Positions 40,503 to 50,645 of a DNA stretch of 64,000 nt are shown here, piece by piece. Position 1 is the first letter of the stretch; every line of letters begins with the position of its first letter. Under the pieces are notes generated by a model that saw nothing but the letters and a program-made list of their open reading frames with translations, searched no databases and had not been told where the DNA came from. The position numbers and the translations under genes are program-made. Origin of the DNA: Palsa-504 sp963839095 (lineage in GTDB: Bacteria; Actinomycetota; Actinomycetes; Streptosporangiales; Streptosporangiaceae); the NCBI GenBank assembly GCA_963839095.1, contig CAWIUF010000066.1, positions 62,001-126,000 on the forward strand, given 5' to 3'.

Positions 40503-41876
40503 CTAGTTGCGGACGGCCTGCTTGACCAGGGTGCGGCCGAACTCCCACATGAGACCGGTGCCCTTGCTGGCGTCCTCGAGGACCTCGCCGAGCGCCTCGG
40601 TGAACAGCTTGACCTCGGTGTCGCCGATCATCAGGGGCGGGATCAGCTTGATCACTTCCATGTGGTCGCCGGAGACCTGGGTGAGGATCCGGTGCCGCTG
40701 GAACAGCGCCACCACCACCATCTGGGCGAACAGGCCGACCCGGGCCTTCTGCAGCATGTTCCAGCTGGTCCGGGCGCGCAGCGAGGACGGCTTGCCGAAC
40801 TCCAGGCCGATCATCAGGCCGCGACCGCGGACGTCGGCGAGCACGTCGTACTTCCCGGCCATCGCGGTCAGGGCGGTCTTGAGCGCCTCGCCGGTCCGGG
40901 CGGCGTTCTCGGTGAGGTTCTCGTCGTCGTGCACCTGCAGGGCGGCCAGTCCGGCCGTCATCGCCAGCACGCCGCCCTTGAAGGTGGTGCTGTGCACCAT
41001 GACCCGGTCCATGGTGGAGAAGACCTTCTCGAAGATCCAGTCCTTGGCCAGCATCGCCCCGACCGGGACGAAGCCGCCGGACAGGGCCTTGGCCACGGTG
41101 ACGATGTCGGGCGTTACGTCTTCGTGCTGGTAGGCGAAGAACTTCCCGGTGCGGCCGAACCCGGTCTGCACCTCGTCCGCGATGAGCAGCGCACCGTGCT
41201 CGTGGAGCAGCTTGGCCGCGGCGGTCAGGAAGCCGTCCGGCGGCATGTGCACGCCCTTGCCCTGGATGGGCTCGATGATCAGCGCCGCGACGTCACCCTT
41301 CTTGAGCTCGGCTTGGAGAGCCTCGAGGTCGCCCAGCGGGATCGGCGCGTCGGGCAGCAGCGGGTCGAATCCGCGGCGGAACTCGGCCGAGCCGTTCACC
41401 GACAGGGAGCCGGTGGTGAGCCCGTGGAACGCGTGGTCGCAGTACAGGACGCGGCCGCGGCCGGTGGCGTACCGGGCGAACTTCAGCGCCGACTCCACCG
41501 CCTCGGTACCGCTGTTGCAGAAGAACACCCGGTCCAGGCCGGGCGCCTTGGCCAGCAGCCGCTCGGCCAGCAGGCCCGGCAGCGGGCCGCAGTCGAACTG
41601 GGTCCAGTCGGCCAGCTGGGCGTCCAGCGCCTGGTGCAGCGCCTGGCGGATCACCGGGTGGTTGCGGCCGGCCGCGAACACGCCGAAGCCGGCCAGGAAG
41701 TCGGCGTACTGGTTGCCGTCTGCGTCGTAGAGGTAGGCGCCCTCGGCCCGCTCGTAGGTCTTGTCGAAGCCGATCGTGTGCAGCACCTTGGGCTGCTGCG
41801 GGTTCAGGTACCGGCCGTAGAGCTCGTACCCGTCGGTGCGGTGCGCGGCGAGCAGGGCCTGGAGGTCGAAGTCCAT
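40503..41876 (-). CDS. Class III PLP-dependent aminotransferase
   Basis: A 457-residue fold-type I aminotransferase. The cofactor residues are visible: FFCNSGTEAVESALKFARYA (phosphate loop), ADEVQTGFGRTGKFFAYQ (Asp) and VAKALSGGFVPVGAM (Schiff-base Lys). Relatives are ornithine/acetylornithine/4-aminobutyrate-like, but this C-terminally extended form (KLIPPLMIGDTEVKLF) is common near envelope glycosyltransferases. It begins three bases after the GT2 stop codon, so both probably act on the same product, perhaps adding an amino group to a lipid or sugar intermediate. Confidence 0.85.
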   Translation of the reverse strand: MDFDLQALLAAHRTDGYELYGRYLNPQQPKVLHTIGFDKTYERAEGAYLYDADGNQYADFLAGFGVFAAGRNHPVIRQALHQALDAQLADWTQFDCGPLPGLLAERLLAKAPGLDRVFFCNSGTEAVESALKFARYATGRGRVLYCDHAFHGLTTGSLSVNGSAEFRRGFDPLLPDAPIPLGDLEALQAELKKGDVAALIIEPIQGKGVHMPPDGFLTAAAKLLHEHGALLIADEVQTGFGRTGKFFAYQHEDVTPDIVTVAKALSGGFVPVGAMLAKDWIFEKVFSTMDRVMVHSTTFKGGVLAMTAGLAALQVHDDENLTENAARTGEALKTALTAMAGKYDVLADVRGRGLMIGLEFGKPSSLRARTSWNMLQKARVGLFAQMVVVALFQRHRILTQVSGDHMEVIKLIPPLMIGDTEVKLFTEALGEVLEDASKGTGLMWEFGRTLVKQAVRN

Positions 41877-41879
41877 GCT

Positions 41880-42956
41880 CTATTCTCGCCCAGCCGCGGC
41901 CGGGCTTTCGGTGGCCGCAGCCGGTTGACCGACACCGGTGTCGGACTCGCGGTGCAGGTGCCGCGGGCTGGTGAGGAAGCCGGTGCCCCAGGCCAGGTGC
42001 ATGGCGCCGAGGGCGAGCGGTATCCGGAGCCTGGTCGTGGCCGGCAGGCCCCGGGACAGCAGCGTGCCCACGGCGGTGATGCCGGCGGCGTAGATCACCG
42101 GGATCGCGAAGCCCGCGGTCAGCCACTGCAGTCCGGCGGGGGCGCCGGCCGCATTCGCGGCGAGGCCCGCGATCCCGGCGGCCAGGCCGACCATGACCAG
42201 GGCCGCCGCGCCGGGCGGAGCCAGGTAGCGGAAGCTGGCCGTCTCCGGGTGCTCGCGGACGATCACCCGGCGCCAGCGGCCATAGTGGAAGTACTGCGAG
42301 GCCAGGGTGCGGACGCGGTCCCGGGGCCGGTAGCTGACGCGCAGGTCGGGAGTGAACCAGATGGTGCCGCCGCGTGCCCTGATCCGGTGGTTCAGTTCCC
42401 AGTCCTCGGCCCGGAGCATGCCCTCGTCCCAGCCGCCGGCCCGCTCGATCGCCGCCCGCCGGTAGACGCCGAGGTACACGGACAGGGTCAGTCCCGCTCC
42501 CCCGCCGGTGTGGAAGGCAGCTGAGCCGACGCCCGCCTTGGAGGTCATCGCCCACGCGACGGCCTGCTGGAAGGGGGTCACGCCCTCGGCCGCCATGACC
42601 CCGCCCACGTCGGCCGCGCCGGTCTTGGCCAGCGTGGCCACCGCGGTCCGCAGATAGCCGGGCGGCAGCATCGCGTGCCCGTCCACGCGGGCGATCACGG
42701 CGTGCCGGGCCGCGCGGAGGGCGGCGTTGAGGGCCGCCGGGATCTGGCCGGTCGGGCTGGTGACGACGGTCAGCCGCGGCTCGGCGCCAGCCAGGTCGCG
42801 GGCGATCTGCTCGGTACGGTCGGCCGAGGGGCCGACCGCGAGCACGAGCTCGAACTCGCCCGGGTAGTCCTGGCTGAGGACATGCCGCACAGACTCCGCC
42901 AGGTACCGTTCTTCGTTCTTGACCGGCATCACGACGGAAACAGGTGGGTATTCCAT
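41880..42956 (-). CDS. Membrane-bound GT2 glycosyltransferase
   Basis: A 358-residue GT-A enzyme: VSVVMPVKNEERYLAESVRH, VIARVDGHAMLPPGYLRTAV (DxD-like site) and EGMLRAEDWELNHRIRARG, with four C-terminal helices (AALVMVGLAAGIAGLAANAA; FAIPVIYAAGITAVGTLLS). Related to processive or succinoglycan-type transferases. It precedes the aminotransferase in an operon. Confidence 0.85.
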   Translation of the reverse strand: MEYPPVSVVMPVKNEERYLAESVRHVLSQDYPGEFELVLAVGPSADRTEQIARDLAGAEPRLTVVTSPTGQIPAALNAALRAARHAVIARVDGHAMLPPGYLRTAVATLAKTGAADVGGVMAAEGVTPFQQAVAWAMTSKAGVGSAAFHTGGGAGLTLSVYLGVYRRAAIERAGGWDEGMLRAEDWELNHRIRARGGTIWFTPDLRVSYRPRDRVRTLASQYFHYGRWRRVIVREHPETASFRYLAPPGAAALVMVGLAAGIAGLAANAAGAPAGLQWLTAGFAIPVIYAAGITAVGTLLSRGLPATTRLRIPLALGAMHLAWGTGFLTSPRHLHRESDTGVGQPAAATESPAAAGRE

Positions 42957-43019
42957 GACGCTGGCTACCGTACCGCAGCGGCCAGCCTCAGGGATGCCCG
43001 GTTGACAGCCCCGAGTCGG

Positions 43020-44325
43020 TTACAGCGAAGTGTCCTCCAGCATCTCGGTGACCAGGGCGGCGATCTGGGACCGCTCGGACCTGACCAGGGTGACGTGAGC
43101 GAACAGGGGGTGGCCCTTGAGCTTCTCGATCACCGCGATCACGCCGTCGTGCCGGCCGACCCGCAGGTTGTCCCGCTGGGCGATGTCGTGGGTGAGCACC
43201 ACGCGGGAGCCCGAGCCGATCCGGGACAGCACGGTGAGCAGCACGCCGCGCTCCAGCGACTGCGCCTCGTCCACGATCACGAAGGCGTCGTGCAGCGACC
43301 GGCCCCTGATGTGGGTCAGCGGGAGCACCTCCATCATCTCCCGGTTGATCACCTCATCGATGACGTCCTGGGTGGTGACGGCGGACAGGGTGTCGAAGAC
43401 GGCCTGCGCCCACGGGCCCATCTTGTCGGCTTCGGATCCCGGCAGGTAGCCAAGCTCCTGACCGCCGACCGCGTACAGCGGCCGGAACACGATGACCTTG
43501 CGGTGCTGGCGCCGCTCCATTACCGCCTCGAGGCCGGCGCACAGGGCCAGCGCGGACTTGCCGGTACCGGCCCGGCCGCCGAGCGACACGATGCCGATCT
43601 CCGGGTCCAGCAGGAGATCGAGGGCGACCCGCTGCTCCGCGCTGCGGCCGCGCAGGCCGAACGCCTCCCGGTCACCCCGTACCAGCTGGACGGACTTGTC
43701 CGGCTTGACCCGGCCCAGCGCGCTGCCGTTGGCCGAGGTGAGCACCAGGCCGGTGTGGCAGGGCAGGTCGCGGGCGGTCTCGTTCTCCACGCTGCCGTTC
43801 TCGTACAGCTGCTCGACCTCGGCGGCGGACAGGTCCACTTCGGCCATCCCGGTCCAGCCGGAGTCCACCGGGAGCTCGGCCCGGTACTCCTGCGCGGCCA
43901 GCCCGACCGCGGCGGCCTTCACCCGCAGCGGCAGGTCCTTGCTGACCAGGATGACATCTTCGCCCTCGGCCGCGAGGCTGCACGCCACTGACAGGATGCG
44001 CGAGTCGTTATCCCCCAGCCGGAACCCGGCAGGCAGCACCTGCGGATCGTGAGTGGTTGAGCTCGACCCGGACCGTGCCGCCGTCCGTACCGACCGCCAG
44101 CTCAGCGTCCAGCCGGCCGTGCTCGATGCGCAGGGCATCGAGATGACGCAGGGCCTGGCGAGCGAAATACCCCAGCTCGGGATGGTTCCGCTTGACTTCC
44201 AGCTCGGTAATGACGACTACCGGCAGGACCACCTTGTGCTCGTCGAAGCGAGTGATGGCTGCCGGGTCGGCGAGCAGGACGCTGGTGTCGAGTACGTACG
44301 TACGGCGACCTTGGGACTTGGCCAC
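43020..44325 (-). pseudogene. PIN-PhoH fusion ATPase/RNase, frameshifted near 44055
   Basis: N-terminal PIN domain (GRRTYVLDTSVLLADPAAI, VVVITELEVKR) in one frame and a C-terminal PhoH ATPase (SLGGRAGTGKSALALCAGLE Walker A; FVIVDEAQSLERG Walker B) in the next; together ~434 residues, the PhoH2 architecture of an RNA helicase/RNase. The frames meet at VRVELNH / DPQVLPAGFRLGDN, so one base near 44055 restores it. GTG 44325 is preceded by GGGGAG. In mycobacteria phoH2 lies in the same general neighbourhood. Confidence 0.85.
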
Positions 44326-44583
44326 GCAGACTCCCCTGGGCGCCGGGACGAGCCCGGCGCCAAGACAGGACACAGACGTGTCGGATGGACCGGGCCTGGC
44401 CCCCAGAAGGGCCGCGCCGGCCCTTCTGTCATCTCGCCTGCACGCAATGCGCGAAGCACGAAGATCCGAGGGCCTTCCCGGGAACGGCGCCGCGCCGTCC
44501 ACCACTAACGAAGGTACCCGGGTTCGTGTTACGGCAAAAGCACCGTCAGGTTACTAGCAGGTGTTTCCCCCGGTAATCAGGCC

Positions 44584-45345
44584 CTACGTGCCGAATCGCC
44601 GGTTCCGGGCCGCGTACGAACGCAGCGCCCGCAGGAAGTCCACCTTGCGGAAGGCAGGCCAGTAGGCGTCGCAGAAGTAGAACTCCGAGTGGGTGCTCTG
44701 CCACAGCAGGAACCCGCCCAGCCGCTGCTCGCCCGAGGTCCGGATGACCAGGTCCGGGTCCGGCTGGCCCGCCGTGTACAGGTGCTCGGCGATGTGCTCG
44801 ACGTCGAGCGCCTCGGCCAGTTCCTCGATCGTGGTGCCCCGGGTGGCGTGATCCTGGAGCAGGGAGCGGACCGCGTCGGCGATCTCCCGCCGACCGCCGT
44901 AGCCGACCGCCACGTTGACCAGCAGGCCGGGATAGTGCGCGGTCACCTCGGCCGCGTCCTTGAGGACCCGGACCGTGTCCCCGGGGAGCAGGTCGAGCGC
45001 ACCGACCGGGTTCACATGCCAGCGTTCGGCCACCAGCGTCTGCACGGTGTCCTCGATGATCTTCAGCAGCGGCACGATCTCGCTGGACGCGCGGGTCAGG
45101 TTGTCGGTGGAGAGCAGCCACAGGGTGACCACCTCCACGCCGCTCTCCCGGCACCAGTCGAGCAGCTCGAATATCTTGTCCGCGCCCTTGCGGTGTCCCT
45201 TGCTGACGTCGCGGAAACCGGCCGACCGGGCCCACCGGCGGTTCCCGTCGCACATCACCCCGACGTGGCGCGGGATGGCGTCGGGCGACAGGGACGCTGC
45301 GAGCCTGCGCTCGTACAGCCGGTAAACCAGGTCACGAGTTCTCAT
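44584..45345 (-). CDS. Short-chain (Z)-isoprenyl diphosphate synthase, UppS family
   Basis: A 253-residue cis-prenyltransferase. Asp33 in HVGVMCDGNRRWAR is the catalytic metal ligand; STDNLTRASSEI, VGYGGRREIADAVRSLL and IRTSGEQRLGGFLLWQSTHS complete the family motifs. The presence of a second-type UppS in actinomycetes usually signals a (Z,E)-farnesyl diphosphate synthase that primes decaprenyl phosphate synthesis, as Rv1086. Chain length cannot be read reliably here. It supplies lipid carriers for the envelope glycosyltransferases in the window. Confidence 0.88.
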   Translation of the reverse strand: MRTRDLVYRLYERRLAASLSPDAIPRHVGVMCDGNRRWARSAGFRDVSKGHRKGADKIFELLDWCRESGVEVVTLWLLSTDNLTRASSEIVPLLKIIEDTVQTLVAERWHVNPVGALDLLPGDTVRVLKDAAEVTAHYPGLLVNVAVGYGGRREIADAVRSLLQDHATRGTTIEELAEALDVEHIAEHLYTAGQPDPDLVIRTSGEQRLGGFLLWQSTHSEFYFCDAYWPAFRKVDFLRALRSYAARNRRFGT

Positions 45346-46411
45346 GCTGCGGCCTTCCTCATCACCGTGGTAGTCACGGCCAACGTACCCAACGCGGGGA
45401 ACGCCCCGGTTAATAAGTGGAGTTCCCTCCCGTTTCCAACCCGTCGATTCTTACTCCCGTTCCGCTGACGATTTGATCAAGGATTCGTCCAGGCGGGGGA
45501 AGGAGCCGGAGAGTTCCTTCCGCTCGCGCGTCAGCCGGGCCGCCCTGGCCGGGCCGCGGGCCCGCCGGCCCGGCCCGGGCCGCCGTAGCGCTGGCGGATC
45601 TCGGTGTCGTCCGGGCCGCCAGGTGCGGGTGCGGATCACCGTGGCGCCCGATCCGGTACAGCCGTCGACCGTGACCGTGCGGGACACGGCGATATGCGCT
45701 TCCTGGCGGGTGGCGAGGTGCTTGTATTCGGCCCGGGTAATGGCCTGGCCGCAGGAGTTGGGGGAATTCCCGGCAAGGTAAGCGGACCGGGTGTCGCGCG
45801 AGTCGGCGCGCTCTGACATTGGCGTTGCCGAACGCGGTCACCGAGGCGTCCGGCATTTTCCCGGCTGGTTCACGCAACCGAGGCGCGGACGTTTTCCGCT
45901 CCGCCCGCGAGGCGCTCACCTGGCACATTCCTGCCGTTCTTCCCCTGGGGCAGACCCTCAGGCCGGCCCTTCGCGCCGACCCGGCACGCTGGCACGGCAC
46001 GCTGGCCGAGGCGCGCGAGCCACCCCCGTACCGGGTCGGCGCGATTTGGTGGAACATACCCAGGATCGGCACGATTATTAAGCTGACGCTGATCTTATGC
46101 TGGTCGGCGAATCGTCGGTCGCGGAACGATATGGTACAGACTATTCGGGTTTTCTGAATTAGATGACCTGGTTTAGACCAATGGCCAGAAGCCATTAACG
46201 GGCTGATCGGGACCGCCAGCGCTCGCCGACGTCGGCGCTCTGGTGCCCGCCAAGCCTCGGCCCGGTGGATCGCGCCCCCCCAGCCTGATGCCGGGTCCCG
46301 GCCCTGGTGCTGAGGTATCGCACCTCCCGGGCGCGCAGCGCAGCGCGGCGGATGGAGCGAAACGTGCGCTGTCTTTAGCGAAGGCGGCGGGCCTGAGTGG
46401 CGCGGGCCGGG
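45346..46411. other. Long intergenic region, no confident gene
   Basis: About 1.07 kb with only short open frames of poor codon bias. The best candidate is 45451-45819 (complement), 122 residues with a middle stretch HIAVSRTVTVDGCTGSGATV and an Arg-rich tail, but it lacks a ribosome site and a family. An AT-rich island lies at 46065-46195. GC-rich inverted pieces at 46250-46350 may be remnants. Confidence 0.45.
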
Positions 46412-47053
46412 TCAGTCGCTGCTGGGGCCCTGATCACGCACTTGCTCGACGTGGCGCAGGGCGTCGCGCAGCCGGGCGAGCCAGGCGTCGGCGTTTTCGC
46501 CGGTCAGCCGTACGCACCAGGCCAGCGCGTCGCTGCGGCTGCGGGCCACCCCCGCCTCGACCAGCGTATCGAGGACGCGGCGCTCGGACTGGCGCAGCCT
46601 GGTCATGACCGGGACCGACAGCGTGGTGAACATCTCGGTCACGCCCGCGCAGGTAACACCCCAGGAGACCTTGCGCCGGAACTTGTGCTCGGCTTCCCGC
46701 GCGATCTCGATCCGGCGACTCCTGGTCTCCTCGCGAAACCGGCGGATCCGGCCCTCGGCGGCAGCGGCCCGCTCGGCGTCCGACTCCCCGGCCGTCTCCG
46801 GGTCGGGGATCGTCCCCACGATCGTGATCTCCTCGCGATCCGCCTGGATCTCCGGCGCGGCCGTGAACCACTCGGCCGGCAGCCGCCCGCTGAACCAGCC
46901 GCGCACTTCTTCCGTGCCGCTTCCCCGGCCCGCCGATGCCTTGTCTGTACTCATGTCGTCATCCGTCCCCGGGCTGTCACTGCTGGCACCCGTATCGCTA
47001 TCCGTCCCGGCCGCGTCGTCCGCGAGCCCGGAATCGTCTTGCGGTGTATTCAT
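46412..47053 (-). CDS. Conserved actinobacterial protein with acidic N-terminus
   Basis: A 213-residue soluble protein: an acidic, Ser/Asp-rich N-terminus (~45 residues), a central domain (GWFSGRLPAEWFTAAPEIQA, REEITIVGTIPDPE), a charged helical segment and a C-terminal ribbon-helix-helix-like region (LSVPVMTRLRQSERRVLDTL, VARSRSDALAWCVRLTGENA). The central and C-terminal parts are widely conserved in actinomycetes without assigned function; DNA binding is possible. An internal ATG (MSTDKASAGRG) is an alternative start. Confidence 0.65.
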   Translation of the reverse strand: MNTPQDDSGLADDAAGTDSDTGASSDSPGTDDDMSTDKASAGRGSGTEEVRGWFSGRLPAEWFTAAPEIQADREEITIVGTIPDPETAGESDAERAAAAEGRIRRFREETRSRRIEIAREAEHKFRRKVSWGVTCAGVTEMFTTLSVPVMTRLRQSERRVLDTLVEAGVARSRSDALAWCVRLTGENADAWLARLRDALRHVEQVRDQGPSSD

Positions 47054-47314
47054 GTAATTATGATTACATGTTGCCGACGGGTCGGCTAGCTATACCGGTA
47101 CGCTGCCAGCGGAACGCCTCAGCTGCCCCATGCGTCCCCTCGGCTCCGCGTCCCCTGTAAGGGCTTCGCTTCTCTTGCCGCTCTGGGTCCTTGCCGGTTC
47201 TGGCGGGTCAGGCGTGAGCGGGCGCATGCGGGAGGGTACCGCTGAGTGGCCTTGGAGCGGAGCCTGGGGCGACGCGACGCGGAGCGGGTCAGGGCCGGAC
47301 GGGGCGCGGGCGGG

Positions 47315-48811
47315 CTAGAGGCCGGAGGCGACGCTGGCGGCGACTCGGGGGTAGATGCGGATCGCGCCGGCGAACTGGGAGCCGAAGCTGGCCGGGACGA
47401 TCTCGACGTCCATGCCGGGCTGGGGGGCCTGGATCATCCAGCCGTTCCCCAGGTAGATGGCAACGTGCGAGATGTAACCGGGGTCAGTGGGATCGGTGTG
47501 GTAGAAGAGCAGGTCACCAGGCGCCAGCTGGGTGGCGGGCACGGCCAGGCCGGCCCGGGCCTGGTCGGCGGCGACCCGGGGCATGGTGATGCCGACCTGG
47601 GCGAACGACCACTGGACGAGGCCCGAGCAGTCGAACGAACGGGGCCCGCTGGCGCCCCACACGTAGGGCAGGCCGCGCCTGCTCTCGGCGGCTCGCAGCG
47701 CCGCGGTCAGTTCGGCCGCGGTGACCGCGCCGCTGCCGGTCGCGGCGCCGGGCGCGGTCCCTACCGGGGAGACCCCGCCAGAGCGGGTCACCTCGGTGAC
47801 CAGCGCCTCGACGCCCGCGCCGTTGGGCAGGATGGCCTTGATCCTGGCGGTGAGCGAGGCCACGCTGGACGGCGGCGCGCTGACGATGATCGCGTTTGCG
47901 GCCGGCGCCCCGAGCGACCGGGCGACCCGGTCCGACACCACGGCGTCGACGCCGCCGATGCCGACCGTGCCGAACGCGACCACCGGCAGCCGTTCGGTCT
48001 GATGCCCGGCCACGGTGACCTGGCCGCCGAGGGACAGCTTGTCTAGGGTGCCCATGGTGTACGAGACGGCGACGCCGCCGCTGGCCACCCCCTGCCACAG
48101 ACGGCTGGAGGCCGCCATCGACGGGGCGGCGTAGCCGCGGAAGCGGGACGGGTTGACGCCGAGCACCGCCGTATACGCGCCGTTGATCTCTATCTTGGCA
48201 GCCTCGATCGGCTCGGCGCCGGTGACCCCGGGTTGCGCGGATACGGCCGCGAGGACCTTGTGGGATAGCGAGAACGGCGCCACGACCAGCAGCCCCGCCT
48301 GCTTGAGGCCGCTCAGCGGGGCGACTTTGGCGGACGCGGCGGCCTGAGTACCCGTGCTGGCGCTGCTCCCTGGGCCCGCGGTGCGGCTGGGCGTCGTCGT
48401 GGTGCTTCCAGGTGCCGTGGTGGTGCGGGCCGGAGGGGTGGTGACCGTGGCCTTGGCCACGGGCACGGCGAGGGGCTGGCCGCTGCCGTCGGCGTTTCCG
48501 CCGAGCATCGGCACCACCGGGCCGGCGCTACGGCTGGGCGCGGGGCGGGACTGCGGGGCCGCGGGAGCCAGGCCGTTCACCGGGGCCGACTTGCCGCCTC
48601 CGATGGCCAGCACGACGCCAGCCGTAGCCCCGGCCAGCGCCAGCAGGCTGATCGCGACGGGAACCAGCCGCCTGGGCCGGGCGGACTGGTTCCGGTGCCG
48701 TGCGCAGTAGCCGCCGCCAGAGGCGGCGTACGGCGTCCGCGAGCGAAAGCATCGACCCCAACATATCCCCCCGTTGCACGTTACCCGAGGGGGCAAGGGG
48801 TGAAATCTCAC
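47315..48811 (-). CDS. NlpC/P60 peptidoglycan hydrolase
   Basis: Up to 498 residues: a single membrane anchor (LVPVAISLLALAGATAGVVL), a Pro/Thr/Ser-rich linker, a FtsX-like or unknown middle domain (~180 residues) and a C-terminal NlpC/P60 domain with the catalytic Cys in SFDCSGLVQWSF, His in YISHVAIYLGNG and the following MIQAPQPGMD. It should cleave peptide stems between D-Glu and the diamino acid. The true N-terminus is uncertain: the ATG at 48811 gives an odd Cys-rich leader, whereas the frame one over (ATG 48764/48752, MLSLADAVRRLWRRLLRTAP) looks more natural and would join after an indel near 48690. Confidence 0.82.
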   Translation of the reverse strand: MRFHPLPPRVTCNGGICWGRCFRSRTPYAASGGGYCARHRNQSARPRRLVPVAISLLALAGATAGVVLAIGGGKSAPVNGLAPAAPQSRPAPSRSAGPVVPMLGGNADGSGQPLAVPVAKATVTTPPARTTTAPGSTTTTPSRTAGPGSSASTGTQAAASAKVAPLSGLKQAGLLVVAPFSLSHKVLAAVSAQPGVTGAEPIEAAKIEINGAYTAVLGVNPSRFRGYAAPSMAASSRLWQGVASGGVAVSYTMGTLDKLSLGGQVTVAGHQTERLPVVAFGTVGIGGVDAVVSDRVARSLGAPAANAIIVSAPPSSVASLTARIKAILPNGAGVEALVTEVTRSGGVSPVGTAPGAATGSGAVTAAELTAALRAAESRRGLPYVWGASGPRSFDCSGLVQWSFAQVGITMPRVAADQARAGLAVPATQLAPGDLLFYHTDPTDPGYISHVAIYLGNGWMIQAPQPGMDVEIVPASFGSQFAGAIRIYPRVAASVASGL

Positions 48812-48895
48812 CGTCAGGAGCGGGCCAGGTCAGGCGGCCCGGGCCAGCGCCGCGCTGAGCTGCTCCGGGGCAGTAACCGGGCCCGGCCCTGAGCC

Positions 48896-49646
48896 TTACA
48901 CGTCGCGGCGGGCCAGCACGGCTGCTCCGCAGGTGAGCGTGAGGCAGATTTCTGCCGCCAGGACCGCCAGCGCGGCCCAGGGGCTGAGGGAACGCACGAT
49001 TCCTGACGTCTGACGGCCCGTCAGGATGGGGGCGACCAGCTGATCTGGCATGTACCGGACGACGGTGCGGCGAGTAGCAGCGGACAGCGCGGCGGTCACC
49101 AGGGGCAGCAGGTAGAGCAGGACCACGAGGGTGGACATGGCGGTTACGGACCGGCGGAACAGCAGGCCGAGCCCGAGGCCGAGCAGGGATACCAGGGTGA
49201 GGACGAGTCCGCCGCCCAGGATGACGCGCAGCGCGCCCGGGCTGCTCAGCGATTCGCGCAGGGGCGAGGACGCGAACGCGGCCTGGCCGAGCAGGAAGCT
49301 GCCCAGGGCGATCACGGTTCCCGCCGTGAGCCCGATGGCGGCGATCAGGGCGGTCTTGGCCGCGGCGACCCGGCCGCGGCGCGGGACCGCGGCGATGGTG
49401 GCGGCGATGGTGCCACTGGCGTGCTCGGACGTGGCGAGCAGCGCGCCCGCCAAGCCGGCGAAGAACATGCCGAGGGTGATACCGAACATGCTGATGCCGG
49501 CCGCGTTATCGGTCGCTGCTGAGGTGGTAGCCGCGGCAGTGCAGGTAGGTGATCGCCAAGGTCACGACGGCGACGGCGAGATTCAGGCCGACCAGCGACC
49601 GCAGGGAGCGGAGCTTTATCCACTCGGCCCGGAAGGCGGCACCCAT
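48896..49646 (-). pseudogene. ABC transporter permease, frameshifted near 49520
   Basis: The ATG at 49646 starts MGAAFRAEWIKLRSLRSLVG and the first helix (LNLAVAVVTLAITYLH), then the frame breaks; the remaining five helices (MFGITLGMFFAGLAGALLAT to the C-terminus) are one frame over, joined by ATDNAAGIS. Together ~249 residues, an ABC-2-type permease with EWIKLRS signature. Its start overlaps the ATPase stop (TAATG), so both form an exporter operon. Confidence 0.8.
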
Positions 49647-50578
49647 TACTGCACCTGCCGAGCGTCGTATTCGACGTCTTGGCTGGTCATCTTCAAAAAC
49701 GCTGCCTCGAGTGAGGTCTCGACGGGGGCCAGCTCCTCCAGTTCGATGCCGGCGGCCGCTGCCGTGCTGGCCAGGGTCGGGGCGTCGCAGCCCGTCACGA
49801 GGAATGTGTGATCATCGCCGGGCCGGACCGTGGCGATCCCCGTCAGGCAGGCGGTGAGCCTGGCAGGCTCGGCCGTCCTGATCCGCAGCGACCGGCCGGC
49901 AAGATCCTTGACCGGGCTGTCCGCGATGAGCCTGCCGCGGCCGATGATCAGGACATGATCGGCGGTCACCGCCATCTCGTTCATCAGGTGGCTGGAAACC
50001 AGCACCGTACGGCCCTCGCTGGCGAGCGAGCGCAGCAAGGTGCGCAACCAGACGATTCCCGCCGGGTCCAGGCCGTTCATGGGCTCATCGAGGATCAGCA
50101 CCGCGGGGTCCCCCAGCAGCGCGGTCGCCAGAGCGAGCCGCTGGGCCATGCCCAGTGACAGCGTCCCGGCGCGCTTGGCGGCCACGTCGGCCAGCCCGAC
50201 GAGCTCCAGCACCTCGTCGGCCCGGGAGAGGGCGAACTTGCTGGCCGCCGCGAGATACTGCAGGTGGGCGCGCAGGGTGCGGCCGCGATGAAACGCCCTG
50301 GTCTCCAGCGCGATGCCGGCGGCCCGCAGCGGGACCGGCTGATCCCGGTAGCTCCGGCCGCCGATCAGGGCCCGGCCGCTGGTGGGCCGGGCCAGGCCTG
50401 CCAGCATTTTCATGGTGGTGGTCTTCCCCGCACCGTTAGGTCCCACGAACCCCGTGACCCTTCCCGGCTCTACCCGGCAGGTGAGGTCATCCACGGCCCG
50501 CTTGTGCCGGTAAGCCTTGGTCAGCTGCTCCATGGCAATCATCGCCGCGCCCTCGACCGGTTCATCAGCATCCTCCAT
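49646..50578 (-). CDS. ABC transporter ATP-binding protein (ABC-2 type exporter)
   Basis: A 310-residue ATPase: Walker A FVGPNGAGKTTTMKMLAGL, signature TLSLGMAQRLALATAL, Walker B VLILDEPMNGLD and the H-loop in VSSHLMNEMA. The signature LSLGM instead of LSGGQ is usual in this actinobacterial subfamily. It pairs with the permease that overlaps it. Substrate unknown; similar pairs export lantibiotics or act in self-resistance. ATG 50578; MIAMEQLTKAYRHK with a GAGGGCG site is an alternative start. The promoter region carries repeated operator-like boxes. Confidence 0.88.
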   Translation of the reverse strand: MEDADEPVEGAAMIAMEQLTKAYRHKRAVDDLTCRVEPGRVTGFVGPNGAGKTTTMKMLAGLARPTSGRALIGGRSYRDQPVPLRAAGIALETRAFHRGRTLRAHLQYLAAASKFALSRADEVLELVGLADVAAKRAGTLSLGMAQRLALATALLGDPAVLILDEPMNGLDPAGIVWLRTLLRSLASEGRTVLVSSHLMNEMAVTADHVLIIGRGRLIADSPVKDLAGRSLRIRTAEPARLTACLTGIATVRPGDDHTFLVTGCDAPTLASTAAAAGIELEELAPVETSLEAAFLKMTSQDVEYDARQVQ

Positions 50579-50587
50579 TTAGCTTGC

Positions 50588-50645
50588 CTGACGGTATACC
50601 GTCTAACGCTATAACGAGTAACACTATACTGCTAAACGCTATAAC
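50588..50645 (-). promoter_or_regulatory. Promoter/operator cluster of the ABC exporter
   Basis: GACGGTATACCGTC (50590-50603) is a perfect 14-bp palindrome. Beside it are two direct copies of CTAACGCTATAAC / CTAAACGCTATAAC and a central ACTATACTG. GTATAC-type boxes in front of ABC exporter pairs are usual targets of YtrA/GntR repressors, but no such gene is within this window. Confidence 0.55.

Noticed and set aside
45451..46157. Short open frames on both strands in the long intergenic region
   Set aside because: No ribosome site, family or codon bias; overlapping frames on opposite strands are typical high-GC noise.
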